5,725 bases of DNA from contig CAZSYU010000165.1 of assembly GCA_964611345.1 (NCBI GenBank), positions 1 to 5,725 of the forward strand. Direction: 5' to 3'. Numbering within the stretch: the stretch's first letter is position 1; every line of letters begins with the position of its first letter. A program made the translations under genes and the position numbers. This document shows positions 1 through 5,458 of the stretch, in pieces. The notes under the pieces were generated by a model. That model ran no database searches. It had not been told where the DNA came from and worked only from the letters and a program-made list of their open reading frames with translations. The DNA comes from JALZVT01 sp964611345. Its GTDB lineage: Bacteria > Pseudomonadota > Gammaproteobacteria > Pseudomonadales > Azotimanducaceae.

Positions 1-112
1 CGATTTTCTGTCGGTTGCGTTGGTTGTTTACGCACAGCCTATCGGGTGCAAAAGGGCAAAGCCTCTGCCGGGTGATGAGCTCTTGCAGCGATTTCACCAT
101 ACTGGGTTTCAT
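1..112 (-). CDS. Partial unidentified gene, N-terminal 37 codons, runs off left edge
   Basis: The minus strand has an ATG at 112-110 preceded by AGGAG at 124-120 with a 7-base gap, which is the best ribosome binding site in the window. The frame stays open to the left edge. The peptide starts MKPSMVKSLQELITRQ and continues with a CPFAP stretch; it is basic, with several Arg and Gln residues and two cysteines, and has no signal peptide. I do not recognise the family, and 37 residues are too few for a domain call. A second in-frame ATG lies at codon 5, but the Shine-Dalgarno spacing favours the first. A competing open frame exists on the plus strand (2-148, 48 codons then TGA) and could be the C-terminal end of a rightward gene. 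I prefer the minus reading because of its start signal and its higher GC at third codon positions. Confidence 0.5.
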   Translation of the reverse strand, partial: MKPSMVKSLQELITRQRLCPFAPDRLCVNNQRNRQKI

Positions 113-161
113 GATCTGACTCCTGTAGCGCAGGCACGCCTTGCCTGATTCATGGCTTCAG

Positions 162-350
162 TTAATCGGTTTGTTTTTCGAAAAACCCAAACCTCGTAGG
201 GATGGCGCGAATGTTCGCTAGAACGTCCGTGGGTAGTGAGCCCGGCTCAAGGAAAGACGCGCTGTCTGAGCAGGCGTCTGCCTGGCCGCCGAAGTGATGT
301 TCGATCGCTGACCAGGGAATGCTAAAGCGGCGTGCGCTGTGATCCTTCAT
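162..350 (-). CDS. Doubtful small hypothetical ORF, 62 codons
   Basis: An ATG-started frame of 62 codons lies between the stop of the large propeller gene (433) and the start of the left-edge gene (112), on the same strand as both. The frame stays open upstream to a stop at 425-423, so about 86 codons are free of stops. No Shine-Dalgarno precedes the ATG, there is no signal peptide or recognisable motif, and the last codons overlap a palindrome at 168-193. It could be a genuine small protein, the decayed end of an older gene, or chance. I found no family resemblance. Confidence 0.2.
   Translation of the reverse strand: MKDHSARRFSIPWSAIEHHFGGQADACSDSASFLEPGSLPTDVLANIRAIPTRFGFFEKQTD
168..193. 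repeat. Imperfect palindrome with TTTTTCGAAAAA core
   Basis: The outer arms GGTTT (168-172) and AAACC (189-193) flank a perfect 14-base core, GTTTTTCGAAAAAC (173-186), with a two-base asymmetry (CC at 187-188) on one side. It sits about 55 bases upstream of the left-edge minus-strand start. There is no U-tract directly after the stem on either strand, so a classical intrinsic terminator is unlikely. It could be an operator or a weak hairpin after the large minus-strand gene. Confidence 0.35.
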
Positions 351-370
351 CGAGACCGCGTTGGGTTCGA

Positions 371-396
371 CCTGGCACTTGGTTCTGTCCCCCAGG
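371..396. repeat. Small hairpin with a TTGGTTCTGTCCCC core, possible dispersed repeat remnant
   Basis: CCTGG (371-375) and CCAGG (392-396) form a five-base stem around a core reading CACTTGGTTCTGTCCCC. From memory, GGGGACAGAACCAAG-type strings recur in intergenic DNA of many gammaproteobacteria, often near REP-associated transposases; I cannot confirm that here. It lies about 40 bases beyond the stop of the large minus-strand gene, where a transcript end would be expected, but it lacks a T-run. Confidence 0.25.
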
Positions 397-432
397 ATTA
401 GAGCCGGGCACCGATCTAGCGCTTAACCGAAA

Positions 433-1161
433 CTATTGAGTTCGCACCGCAACGCTGGTGGTTCCTCGCACAACCCCGGCCTCTAAGAACCGCACGCGAA
501 TTCGGGTGTTTGCTGGATCAAAGGGCACGCTGCCGTTGGCGGTTGCGAATATCGAGAACGTCGGGGTAGCGTTAGCCGCCACACTCGTGTCTACCGTTTC
601 AGAGGGTGGTGCTAAACACTGACCGTCGGCTGGATTGGTTTCGCAGATAAACAAAGACAACGCCGGTGTCGCTGAACCGGTGTCAACGCTCGCGGTAACC
701 GTCGCCGCGCTGCCCACGTTAACCGAGGCCACGGCAAAGGCGGCTGACCCGTTGGTTCCCGGAATGTTCAGAATGCCGTCACCCAGTGGGGTTGCACCTA
801 GAGCGACGATGTCCGCCACCGGACTGGCTGAGCCCGAAAACAGCAGTGTGTTCACGCCTTCGAAAACGGCGGCTGATACGCTGTTTGAGCAGTCGAAAGT
901 CAGCGCCACATCTGTTGGCTCGATTGCGCTGTTAGGGGTAAGTCCGAAGATAAAAGACTGGACGCCTCCAGGGGGGATCGACGTGGGCGTGTTGGGCGTG
1001 CCGGTTAGCTCATTCGTGGTTGAATCTGAGGTTTGATAGAAGAACCCAACATCCAGTTCGGCAGGCGGCGCGATGCTGCAATCCAGCAGTGTTTCGGAGT
1101 TGGTATTTATGAAAGTGGCGAAAGCGGTAGCGCTATCGCCAACCAGTACAGAGCGACTGCC
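433..1161 (-). other. Two tandem Ig-like modules at the C-terminus of the propeller protein
   Basis: Residues about 559-800 have two halves of similar plan. Each has a strand of the type A-F-A-T-F-I-N or A-F-A-V-A-S-V-N, then a cysteine-bearing stretch, then a loop and a strand ending in Q-S-F-I-F-G-L or T-F-S-I-F-A-T, then a final A-L-T-F-D-C or R-I-R-V-R-F strand. Four cysteines (586, 649, 731, 740) could form 586-649 and 731-740 disulfides in an oxidising compartment, which agrees with export. The module resembles C-terminal regions I have seen in other uncharacterised secreted proteobacterial proteins, but I cannot name a family. Confidence 0.55.
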
Positions 1162-2835
1162 TGGTAATACGGCAGTGGCAGGACCGCTAAAGTCGCCGAA
1201 GGAGAACAGATTGAAGCGGCCGCTGTCGCTTTCATTTGAGGCGTAGACAATACGTTGGCCGTCGGTGTTAAACACGGCACGTGCAACCCGACCGGCAAAA
1301 GGCAAGTCGCCGTTTATTTGTTCTGCTTCGCCGCCGGTCACCGGAATGCGATACAGATCTTGGGTGAGTGCATTTGTATTAAACAACAGGGTTTGGCCAT
1401 CAGGGTTGATCTGAAAGCTGTCGGTTACGTTGCCTGGGTCAATGGCGTCGAGGTTCACTGCGGTGCCACCTGCGATCGGTGCGCTTAGCAGTTCGCCATC
1501 ACCGCCAGAAAAGCTGATAAGAAACACCACCTGTGTGCCGTCTGGTGTGACGGCAAAGGCGTTGTCGGGCAATGCACTCGTGAATGCGCCGGTTGCGAGG
1601 TTCGAGGTGCCGGGATTAATTTGCGTGGCGGCTCCGCCTGTGATTGAAACGCTATAGAGATCAAAATCGTTATCGAACATTTGATCGGCGATATACACCA
1701 CGGTTTGATTGTCTGCGGTGATAGCAAACTCACCGGCGACATCGCCACCGCCAATCAGGTCTTCGTTGAGTCGCACGATGTCGCCACCCAAAATGGGCAC
1801 GCTGTAGAGCTCGAAGGTGTTGTCTGTGTCTTGATCGGCCCGATACACAACGCGTGAGCTGTCACTTGAGATCAGAAAATCAACCACTTCGCTCGCAGAC
1901 GCGAGACCCGTTGGTGGGAAATCACCGCTCAGGCGCGTCTCAGCGCCACCGGTTATCGCCACGCGGTAGAGTTCTATGTCGAACACTTCCTGCTGATCTG
2001 CTCGATAGATAACGTGTTGGCCATCTGGACTGAACCGAAATTCTTCGATATCGCCGGCCAAATCGCCGTTTAGGCGTTCTGCCGTGCCGCCTGTGATTGC
2101 GACTCTGAAGAGTTCAAACGTGTCGTTGTCGTTTTGGTCGGCAACGTAGAGCACCTGCTGGCCGTCTGGGCTAATTGAAAAATCGATCACGTCTGAGGCG
2201 CTGAGAGTGAACTCAGGGTTCAGGCGTGTTGGCGTTCCGCCGCCAATAGGTACGCTAAATAGTTCTCTTTGCCCGTCGACATTTTGGTCTGCAAGGTAGA
2301 CCACCCTTTGGCTATCAGAGCTGATCTGAAAATCTGCGGTGCGACCAGTTGCGCCAACATCGCCACCGCCGGGCAGGTCGCCGCTGATTCGAACGACATC
2401 GCCGCCCACGATGGACACACTGAAGAGCTCAAACAGGCCGTTGCTGCGTTGATCGGCAACGTAGACCACGCGCTGGCTGTCGGGGCTAATTTGAAACGGC
2501 GATACTGGCCGGCTTACCGCGCTTAAAACTTCAACTTCGCCGTCGTCGATCAGGTCAGCGTTGAGGCGCACTACGGTTCCGTCATTGGTTGAAACGCTGA
2601 AGAGTTCTTGGATGAATTCTTGACGTGAGAGGTACACCACCTGTTGGCCGTCGTTGCTGATCTGGAAGAAGCTGGTGATGATGGATTCGTTGAGCGCTTC
2701 GTCGCTGAGTTGTCTTGGGGGTAACTCGATGGCCTGAGTTGGGAGAATTAGGGATGAGGTATACGCGATTGCTGTGGCGATTAAGGGGTAGAGGAGGCGT
2801 GACAGAGGTCGGGGTTGGGTTGGCTGGTGGTTCAT
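433..2835 (-). CDS. Exported ten-repeat TolB/PD40-like beta-propeller protein with tandem Ig-like C-terminal modules
   Basis: This is an 800-residue protein. Residues 1-35 are a Sec signal peptide: a basic N-region with Arg9 and Arg13, a hydrophobic stretch about 14-31, and probable cleavage after TQA at 35. Residues about 57-558 hold ten repeats of 46-57 residues with the pattern F-x-I-S-x-D-x-Q-x-V-V-Y, then (in repeats 2-7) A-D-Q, then E-L-F/Y-x-V-x-I-x-G-G and R-L-N/S-x-D-L. This is the WD40-like PD40 blade of TolB-type propellers. Residues about 559-800 form two tandem beta-rich modules with cysteines at 586/649 and 731/740. No catalytic motif or C-terminal anchor is visible, so a periplasmic or secreted binding role is inferred; some other PD40 arrays sit on peptidases, but none is present here. 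The ATG has only a weak AAGGG about ten bases upstream, yet it is the start that supplies the signal peptide. A TATAAT box lies 34 bases upstream. The specific function is unknown. Confidence 0.93.
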   Translation of the reverse strand: MNHQPTQPRPLSRLLYPLIATAIAYTSSLILPTQAIELPPRQLSDEALNESIITSFFQISNDGQQVVYLSRQEFIQELFSVSTNDGTVVRLNADLIDDGEVEVLSAVSRPVSPFQISPDSQRVVYVADQRSNGLFELFSVSIVGGDVVRISGDLPGGGDVGATGRTADFQISSDSQRVVYLADQNVDGQRELFSVPIGGGTPTRLNPEFTLSASDVIDFSISPDGQQVLYVADQNDNDTFELFRVAITGGTAERLNGDLAGDIEEFRFSPDGQHVIYRADQQEVFDIELYRVAITGGAETRLSGDFPPTGLASASEVVDFLISSDSSRVVYRADQDTDNTFELYSVPILGGDIVRLNEDLIGGGDVAGEFAITADNQTVVYIADQMFDNDFDLYSVSITGGAATQINPGTSNLATGAFTSALPDNAFAVTPDGTQVVFLISFSGGDGELLSAPIAGGTAVNLDAIDPGNVTDSFQINPDGQTLLFNTNALTQDLYRIPVTGGEAEQINGDLPFAGRVARAVFNTDGQRIVYASNESDSGRFNLFSFGDFSGPATAVLPGSRSVLVGDSATAFATFINTNSETLLDCSIAPPAELDVGFFYQTSDSTTNELTGTPNTPTSIPPGGVQSFIFGLTPNSAIEPTDVALTFDCSNSVSAAVFEGVNTLLFSGSASPVADIVALGATPLGDGILNIPGTNGSAAFAVASVNVGSAATVTASVDTGSATPALSLFICETNPADGQCLAPPSETVDTSVAANATPTFSIFATANGSVPFDPANTRIRVRFLEAGVVRGTTSVAVRTQ
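1162..2667 (-). repeat. Ten protein-level beta-blade repeats (PD40/TolB-like)
   Basis: The conserved F-x-I-S positions fall at residues 57, 114, 169, 219, 266, 320, 370, 427, 474 and about 520, a spacing of 46-57 residues. Repeats 2-7 share Y-x-A-D-Q after the S-x-D-x-Q-x-V block; repeat 1 has Y-L-S-R-Q, and repeats 8-10 have lost the ADQ. The DNA copies are degenerate (the ADQ codons differ between repeats), so the duplication is old and similarity is kept by selection on the protein. Ten blades could close as one large propeller or as a smaller propeller with extra blades. Confidence 0.85.
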
Positions 2836-2862
2836 GCTGCGTTCGCCCTTGGTGTTTGGTAC

Positions 2863-2880
2863 TGGGAAGATTATATCTTA
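2863..2880 (-). promoter_or_regulatory. Probable -10 element of the propeller gene, inside a small palindrome
   Basis: A perfect TATAAT on the minus strand occupies 2875-2870, which would place transcription start near 2863 and give a leader of about 27 bases before the ATG at 2835. No good -35 hexamer lies 15-19 bases upstream (the 17-base position reads CAACCA), so an activator or alternative contact may be needed. The -10 is contained in a 13-base inverted repeat, AAGAT-TAT-ATCTT (2867-2879), which could be an operator or simply AT-rich coincidence. Confidence 0.5.
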
Positions 2881-3240
2881 AGCGGGTTTGTTTGGTTGGG
2901 TGGGATTTGGGGAGGTTGTGTCTGAATGGATGTTTAATTGAAGCGTCAGTGATTCACATCGGAAAAAGTCGATGCTCCAGCGGCTATCTTTGCTGTGACT
3001 GAAGAAAGATAACCAAGAGGGACCCGGTGTGTCTCCTGGCTTGGGCTTGTGGTGTTTCGCGAGGATCCGTCGTACGACATCTTTATTGAGTTATTCGGTG
3101 CCTTCAAGACTACAAATGTGTCTGGTAATTTGTAGTGACTACCAATTCGCCATGCACACGCACTCACGGGTTCGCTAAATCCACAAATCAACTTCATTTG
3201 CTTAAACCCCAAGGGTCTGTTTGCCGCCGACCCAACCGGA
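2881..3240. other. Intergenic stretch without a convincing gene
   Basis: This is the left part of the 817-base divergent region. Short frames on both strands (for example 2946-3212 minus, from a TTG) have no Shine-Dalgarno and no recognisable protein. A 7-base stem, TATCTTT / AAAGATA, with a 13-base loop sits at about 2984-3010 and lacks a T-run, so it does not look like a terminator. Nothing else is supported. Confidence 0.5.
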
Positions 3241-3429
3241 TTAACCGCGCCGGAAATCGTGTTCCAATTCCGCGCGCGTATCCAGTAACGCGTTGGCCAT
3301 GTATGCGATCGCCAGATCTAATCGGGCATCAGGTTCTTGGTGCAGTAGCAAATTACCTCGCCACAGGCGAACGAATTCGGTCTACACCTTTGAGCAATTG
3401 AGAGTTGGGCTGGAAATAATTATTGACAT
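3241..3429 (-). pseudogene. Amber-interrupted remnant of a small unidentified gene
   Basis: A minus-strand frame begins at ATG 3429, reads 15 codons, meets an in-frame TAG at 3384-3382, then continues for 46 codons to TAA at 3243-3241. The part after the amber looks like real protein: it includes LWRGNLLLHQEPDAR, then an amphipathic, helix-prone run DLAIAYMANALLDTRAELEHDF. The frame is also open upstream of the ATG to a stop near 3477, giving nearly 80 codons with a single interruption. There is no clear Shine-Dalgarno. The simplest reading is a decayed gene or the C-terminal scrap of a longer one. A sequencing error at the TAG or a downstream start are alternatives. I do not recognise the family. 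Confidence 0.4.
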
Positions 3430-3652
3430 TCTTGGATGACTCTTTGGGGGTGCATCATCAGTGGCAATTATTGTCTAACGATCAAGACGTCTGATCTCAT
3501 CGATCATTGCAATAGCGCAAGTCGATTGCTTAACTAGTAGATGACGCTATGAGTAAAGCCTGTTCTAAATTTGCCAGCAAGCTTTGCCATTCCATATGTC
3601 GATAATCGCCTGTCGATCTACTTTAGCTAATAAGACTTGGAACAATTAATTA
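3430..3652. other. AT-rich upstream region of the right-hand gene
   Basis: No gene is supported here apart from a doubtful 18-codon frame at 3549-3605. A weak promoter candidate is TTGCCA (3571-3576) with TATGTC at 3595-3600 (18-base gap), reading towards the gene at 3653; the -10 match is poor. A direct repeat TGTCGAT occurs at 3597-3603 and 3611-3617, 14 bases apart, and could be a regulator site. GATC occurs several times between 3480 and 3620. Confidence 0.3.
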
Positions 3653-5407
3653 ATGAAACAATTGATGAAGATGCATTTTAGAACATCCCTGATTGCCGTA
3701 TCAGCGCTAATCGGTATGGGAGTTGCGGATATTGCAGCGGCCGTTAGCCACACAGAACCCGTCGTTTTGGCGCCACTCGAGCGGAGTGGATCCAGATTGA
3801 ATGACAACGGTGAGGTTATCTGGCAGGACGCCACAGCAAGATCGATATTTCATTTCGACGGTACCAGCACCTTCGAGATCAGCACTGATCACTTCATCGA
3901 CGGCTTTGTGCGGAGCTCGAGCCGGATCGATATCAACAATTCTGGGATGTTTAGTTGGACTTCGGGTGGCAACAATCCTTTTCAGATAGCCAGTCTGGAT
4001 TCACCGACGGGCACCTTTGAACTCATCCATACATCATCGAGCCAGATTGTATCCCAGGATCTTACCGATAACGGAAAAATCATATTCCGTAGAGGTAACG
4101 ACCCCACTACGTTTCAAGTAACACTGTGGACCGTCGATGCTGACGGTCAAAACTTGAGGCTTATTGATACCTTGGACGGGAGCAGGTTTGTCCGCGCCTT
4201 CGAAAACGATTTCTTTGATGTTAATAGTTCTGGTCAAGTAGCCTATAGTGATCCACTCAGTGGCGAGCTGAGATTTTTCGACGGCGAAACGACAACTACG
4301 ATTCCAACAGGCGGGCAGCTCGATATTAATGGGGCGCGCGGAAACGGCCACCTTTCACTGAATGATTCTGGTGATATCGTATTCGCAGCACAGGCGGCGG
4401 GAGATTTTCGAAATAGTATACACCTCTATTCAAATTCGACACTAACCAGGATAGGCGACGTTGAGTCCATTTCAGTGAATGGCATCCATTTGAACAATGC
4501 GGGCCAGGCTGTGTGGGAGGATGGCGGAAATATCATTCTTTGGGAAAACGGAAGCACGCGAACGCTCTGGGAAAGACCTGTTGATTCCGATTTCCGTGTT
4601 AGATCGCCGATTCTTAACAACGATGGCCAGGCCGCGTGGGCAGTAAGTGAAGTGGTACCAAACACCGATCCGAACTGCGTTCCATCCGATGACGTCGATT
4701 GCGAGTTTATGCTTGCTTCCAATATCTTGTTTTTCGATGGCGCTAGAATTCAGATGTTTCTGGATGAACCTGCGACTACCGGCGCTGACTTGCTTGGGCT
4801 TAATGATCAAGGGCAGATCCTCTGGGTAGGTGGCGGTAACATCAATCTGTCCTCGCAACGGATTAATGTTGCGCCGGTATCGGACCCTGGCACTGACGTC
4901 GTCGTAGAAGTTGGCGAGACTGTCTCTCTTAATGGTGCAGGCACAAGCGATGACGATGACTCGCTTGCACAATTGCAGGTACGGTGGGCATTTGTATCAC
5001 AACCCGCAGACAGTACCGCAGTGCTGATTGGTGAAGATTCCTTGACACCTAGCTTCACGGCTGACGTCGCAGGGGACTATGTTGTTGAGCTTACTGTCAC
5101 CGACCTTGATGGTGCTGCAAGTACGGAAACGGTGACGGTGACAGCCTTCACCGAGCCGCTGGCACCCGAGCAGATATTGGTGGGCGTCACTGAGACCATC
5201 GAAACGCTTGCAGCCGGTAATGATAATGATGCCAGGAATGCGGTTAAAGCGATTGACCAGGCCCTGCGTTTTCTTGATAGGAACAACATCCATGTAGTAG
5301 GTGTTCACATAAGAAACGCAATTCGTAAAGTCGAGCGCTCTGATCTGTCTGATGCTGATAAGCAACAGCTAATTGCAGAACTGCAGGGAGTTGTTGATAG
5401 CCTTTAA
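3653..5407 (+). CDS. Exported protein with eight LN-x-x-G blade repeats, a PKD-type domain and a helical C-terminal tail
   Basis: This is a 584-residue protein. Residues 1-30 are a Sec signal peptide: basic start with Lys2, Lys6 and Arg10, hydrophobic core about 11-25, and probable cleavage after AAA at 30. Residues about 49-400 carry eight repeats led by L/I/V-N-D/N-x-G-x-x-x-W/F, each usually followed by a strand such as L-R-F-F-D-G or I-I-L-W-E-N-G; this suggests a beta-propeller. Residues about 406-500 are a PKD-type Ig-like domain, with D-P-G-T-D, an acidic SDDDD loop, P-S-F-T-A-D-V-A-G-D-Y and V-E-L-T-V-T-D. Residues 503-584 are predicted helical. Cys342 and Cys350 could form a disulfide loop. 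No catalytic motif or membrane anchor is seen. A weak GGAA (3639-3642) lies ten bases before the ATG; in-frame ATGs at codons 5 and 7 have no better site and would shorten the basic region. It stands alone and ends in its own terminator. A secreted binding or adhesion role is inferred. Confidence 0.92.
   Translation: MKQLMKMHFRTSLIAVSALIGMGVADIAAAVSHTEPVVLAPLERSGSRLNDNGEVIWQDATARSIFHFDGTSTFEISTDHFIDGFVRSSSRIDINNSGMFSWTSGGNNPFQIASLDSPTGTFELIHTSSSQIVSQDLTDNGKIIFRRGNDPTTFQVTLWTVDADGQNLRLIDTLDGSRFVRAFENDFFDVNSSGQVAYSDPLSGELRFFDGETTTTIPTGGQLDINGARGNGHLSLNDSGDIVFAAQAAGDFRNSIHLYSNSTLTRIGDVESISVNGIHLNNAGQAVWEDGGNIILWENGSTRTLWERPVDSDFRVRSPILNNDGQAAWAVSEVVPNTDPNCVPSDDVDCEFMLASNILFFDGARIQMFLDEPATTGADLLGLNDQGQILWVGGGNINLSSQRINVAPVSDPGTDVVVEVGETVSLNGAGTSDDDDSLAQLQVRWAFVSQPADSTAVLIGEDSLTPSFTADVAGDYVVELTVTDLDGAASTETVTVTAFTEPLAPEQILVGVTETIETLAAGNDNDARNAVKAIDQALRFLDRNNIHVVGVHIRNAIRKVERSDLSDADKQQLIAELQGVVDSL
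3797..4831 (+). repeat. Eight protein-level LN-x-x-G repeats
   Basis: Motif starts are at residues 49 (LNDNGEVIW), 94 (INNSGMFSW), 137 (LTDNGKIIF), 190 (VNSSGQVAY), 236 (LNDSGDIVF), 280 (LNNAGQAVW), 321 (LNNDGQAAW) and 383 (LNDQGQILW). Spacing is 41-53 residues except the last, which is 62 because an insertion with the Cys342-Cys350 loop lies between repeats 7 and 8. Second-strand motifs of FFDG or LWENG type follow most repeats. The pattern belongs to the broad group of NDxG-repeat secreted proteins whose folds are thought to be propeller-like. The DNA copies are not closely similar. Confidence 0.8.
4868..5152 (+). other. PKD-type Ig-like domain within the right-hand protein
   Basis: Residues 406-500 show the usual order of a PKD/K319-like domain: N-V-A-P-V-S-D-P-G near the start, V-E-V-G-E-T-V-S-L-N-G, an Asp-rich turn (433-436), R-W-A-F-V-S-Q-P-A-D-S, then P-S-F-T-A-D-V-A-G-D-Y-V-V-E-L-T-V-T-D. 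Such domains are common in extracellular and cell-surface proteins as spacers or glycan/protein contact modules. The run of four Asp residues may bind calcium; this is inference. Confidence 0.8.
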
Positions 5408-5430
5408 GCGATCAACGCAATCTAAATACA

Positions 5431-5458
5431 AAGGGCTGCTTACGCAGCCCTTTTTTTT
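5431..5458 (+). terminator. Intrinsic terminator of the right-hand gene
   Basis: A nine-base stem AAGGGCTGC / GCAGCCCTT with a TTAC loop (5431-5452) is followed by an unbroken run of eight T (5451-5458). It begins 24 bases after the stop codon at 5407. This is a textbook rho-independent terminator for rightward transcription and shows that the gene ends its transcription unit. Confidence 0.93.

Noticed and set aside
433..2835. Possible peptidase or TolB identity for the propeller protein
   Set aside because: No Ser-Asp-His peptidase domain follows the blades, and there is no TolB N-terminal domain. The blade similarity alone does not justify a gene symbol.
2984..3010. TATCTTT/AAAGATA stem-loop considered as a terminator
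   Set aside because: The loop is 13 bases, the stem is AT-rich, and there is no T-run on either strand. No gene ends next to it.
2946..3212. Minus-strand frame of 88 codons in the divergent intergenic region
   Set aside because: It begins with TTG, has no Shine-Dalgarno, and the peptide shows no recognisable domain or signal. It is read as chance or as decayed DNA beside the amber-interrupted remnant.
3135..3401. Plus-strand frame of 88 codons overlapping the amber-interrupted remnant
   Set aside because: Its peptide is rich in Arg, Pro and Thr without pattern, has no ribosome binding site, and the opposite strand has the more protein-like sequence.
4472..4972. Minus-strand frame of 166 codons inside the right-hand gene
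   Set aside because: It lies opposite the repeat and PKD coding frame, whose motifs are clear, and has no start signal or recognisable domain.
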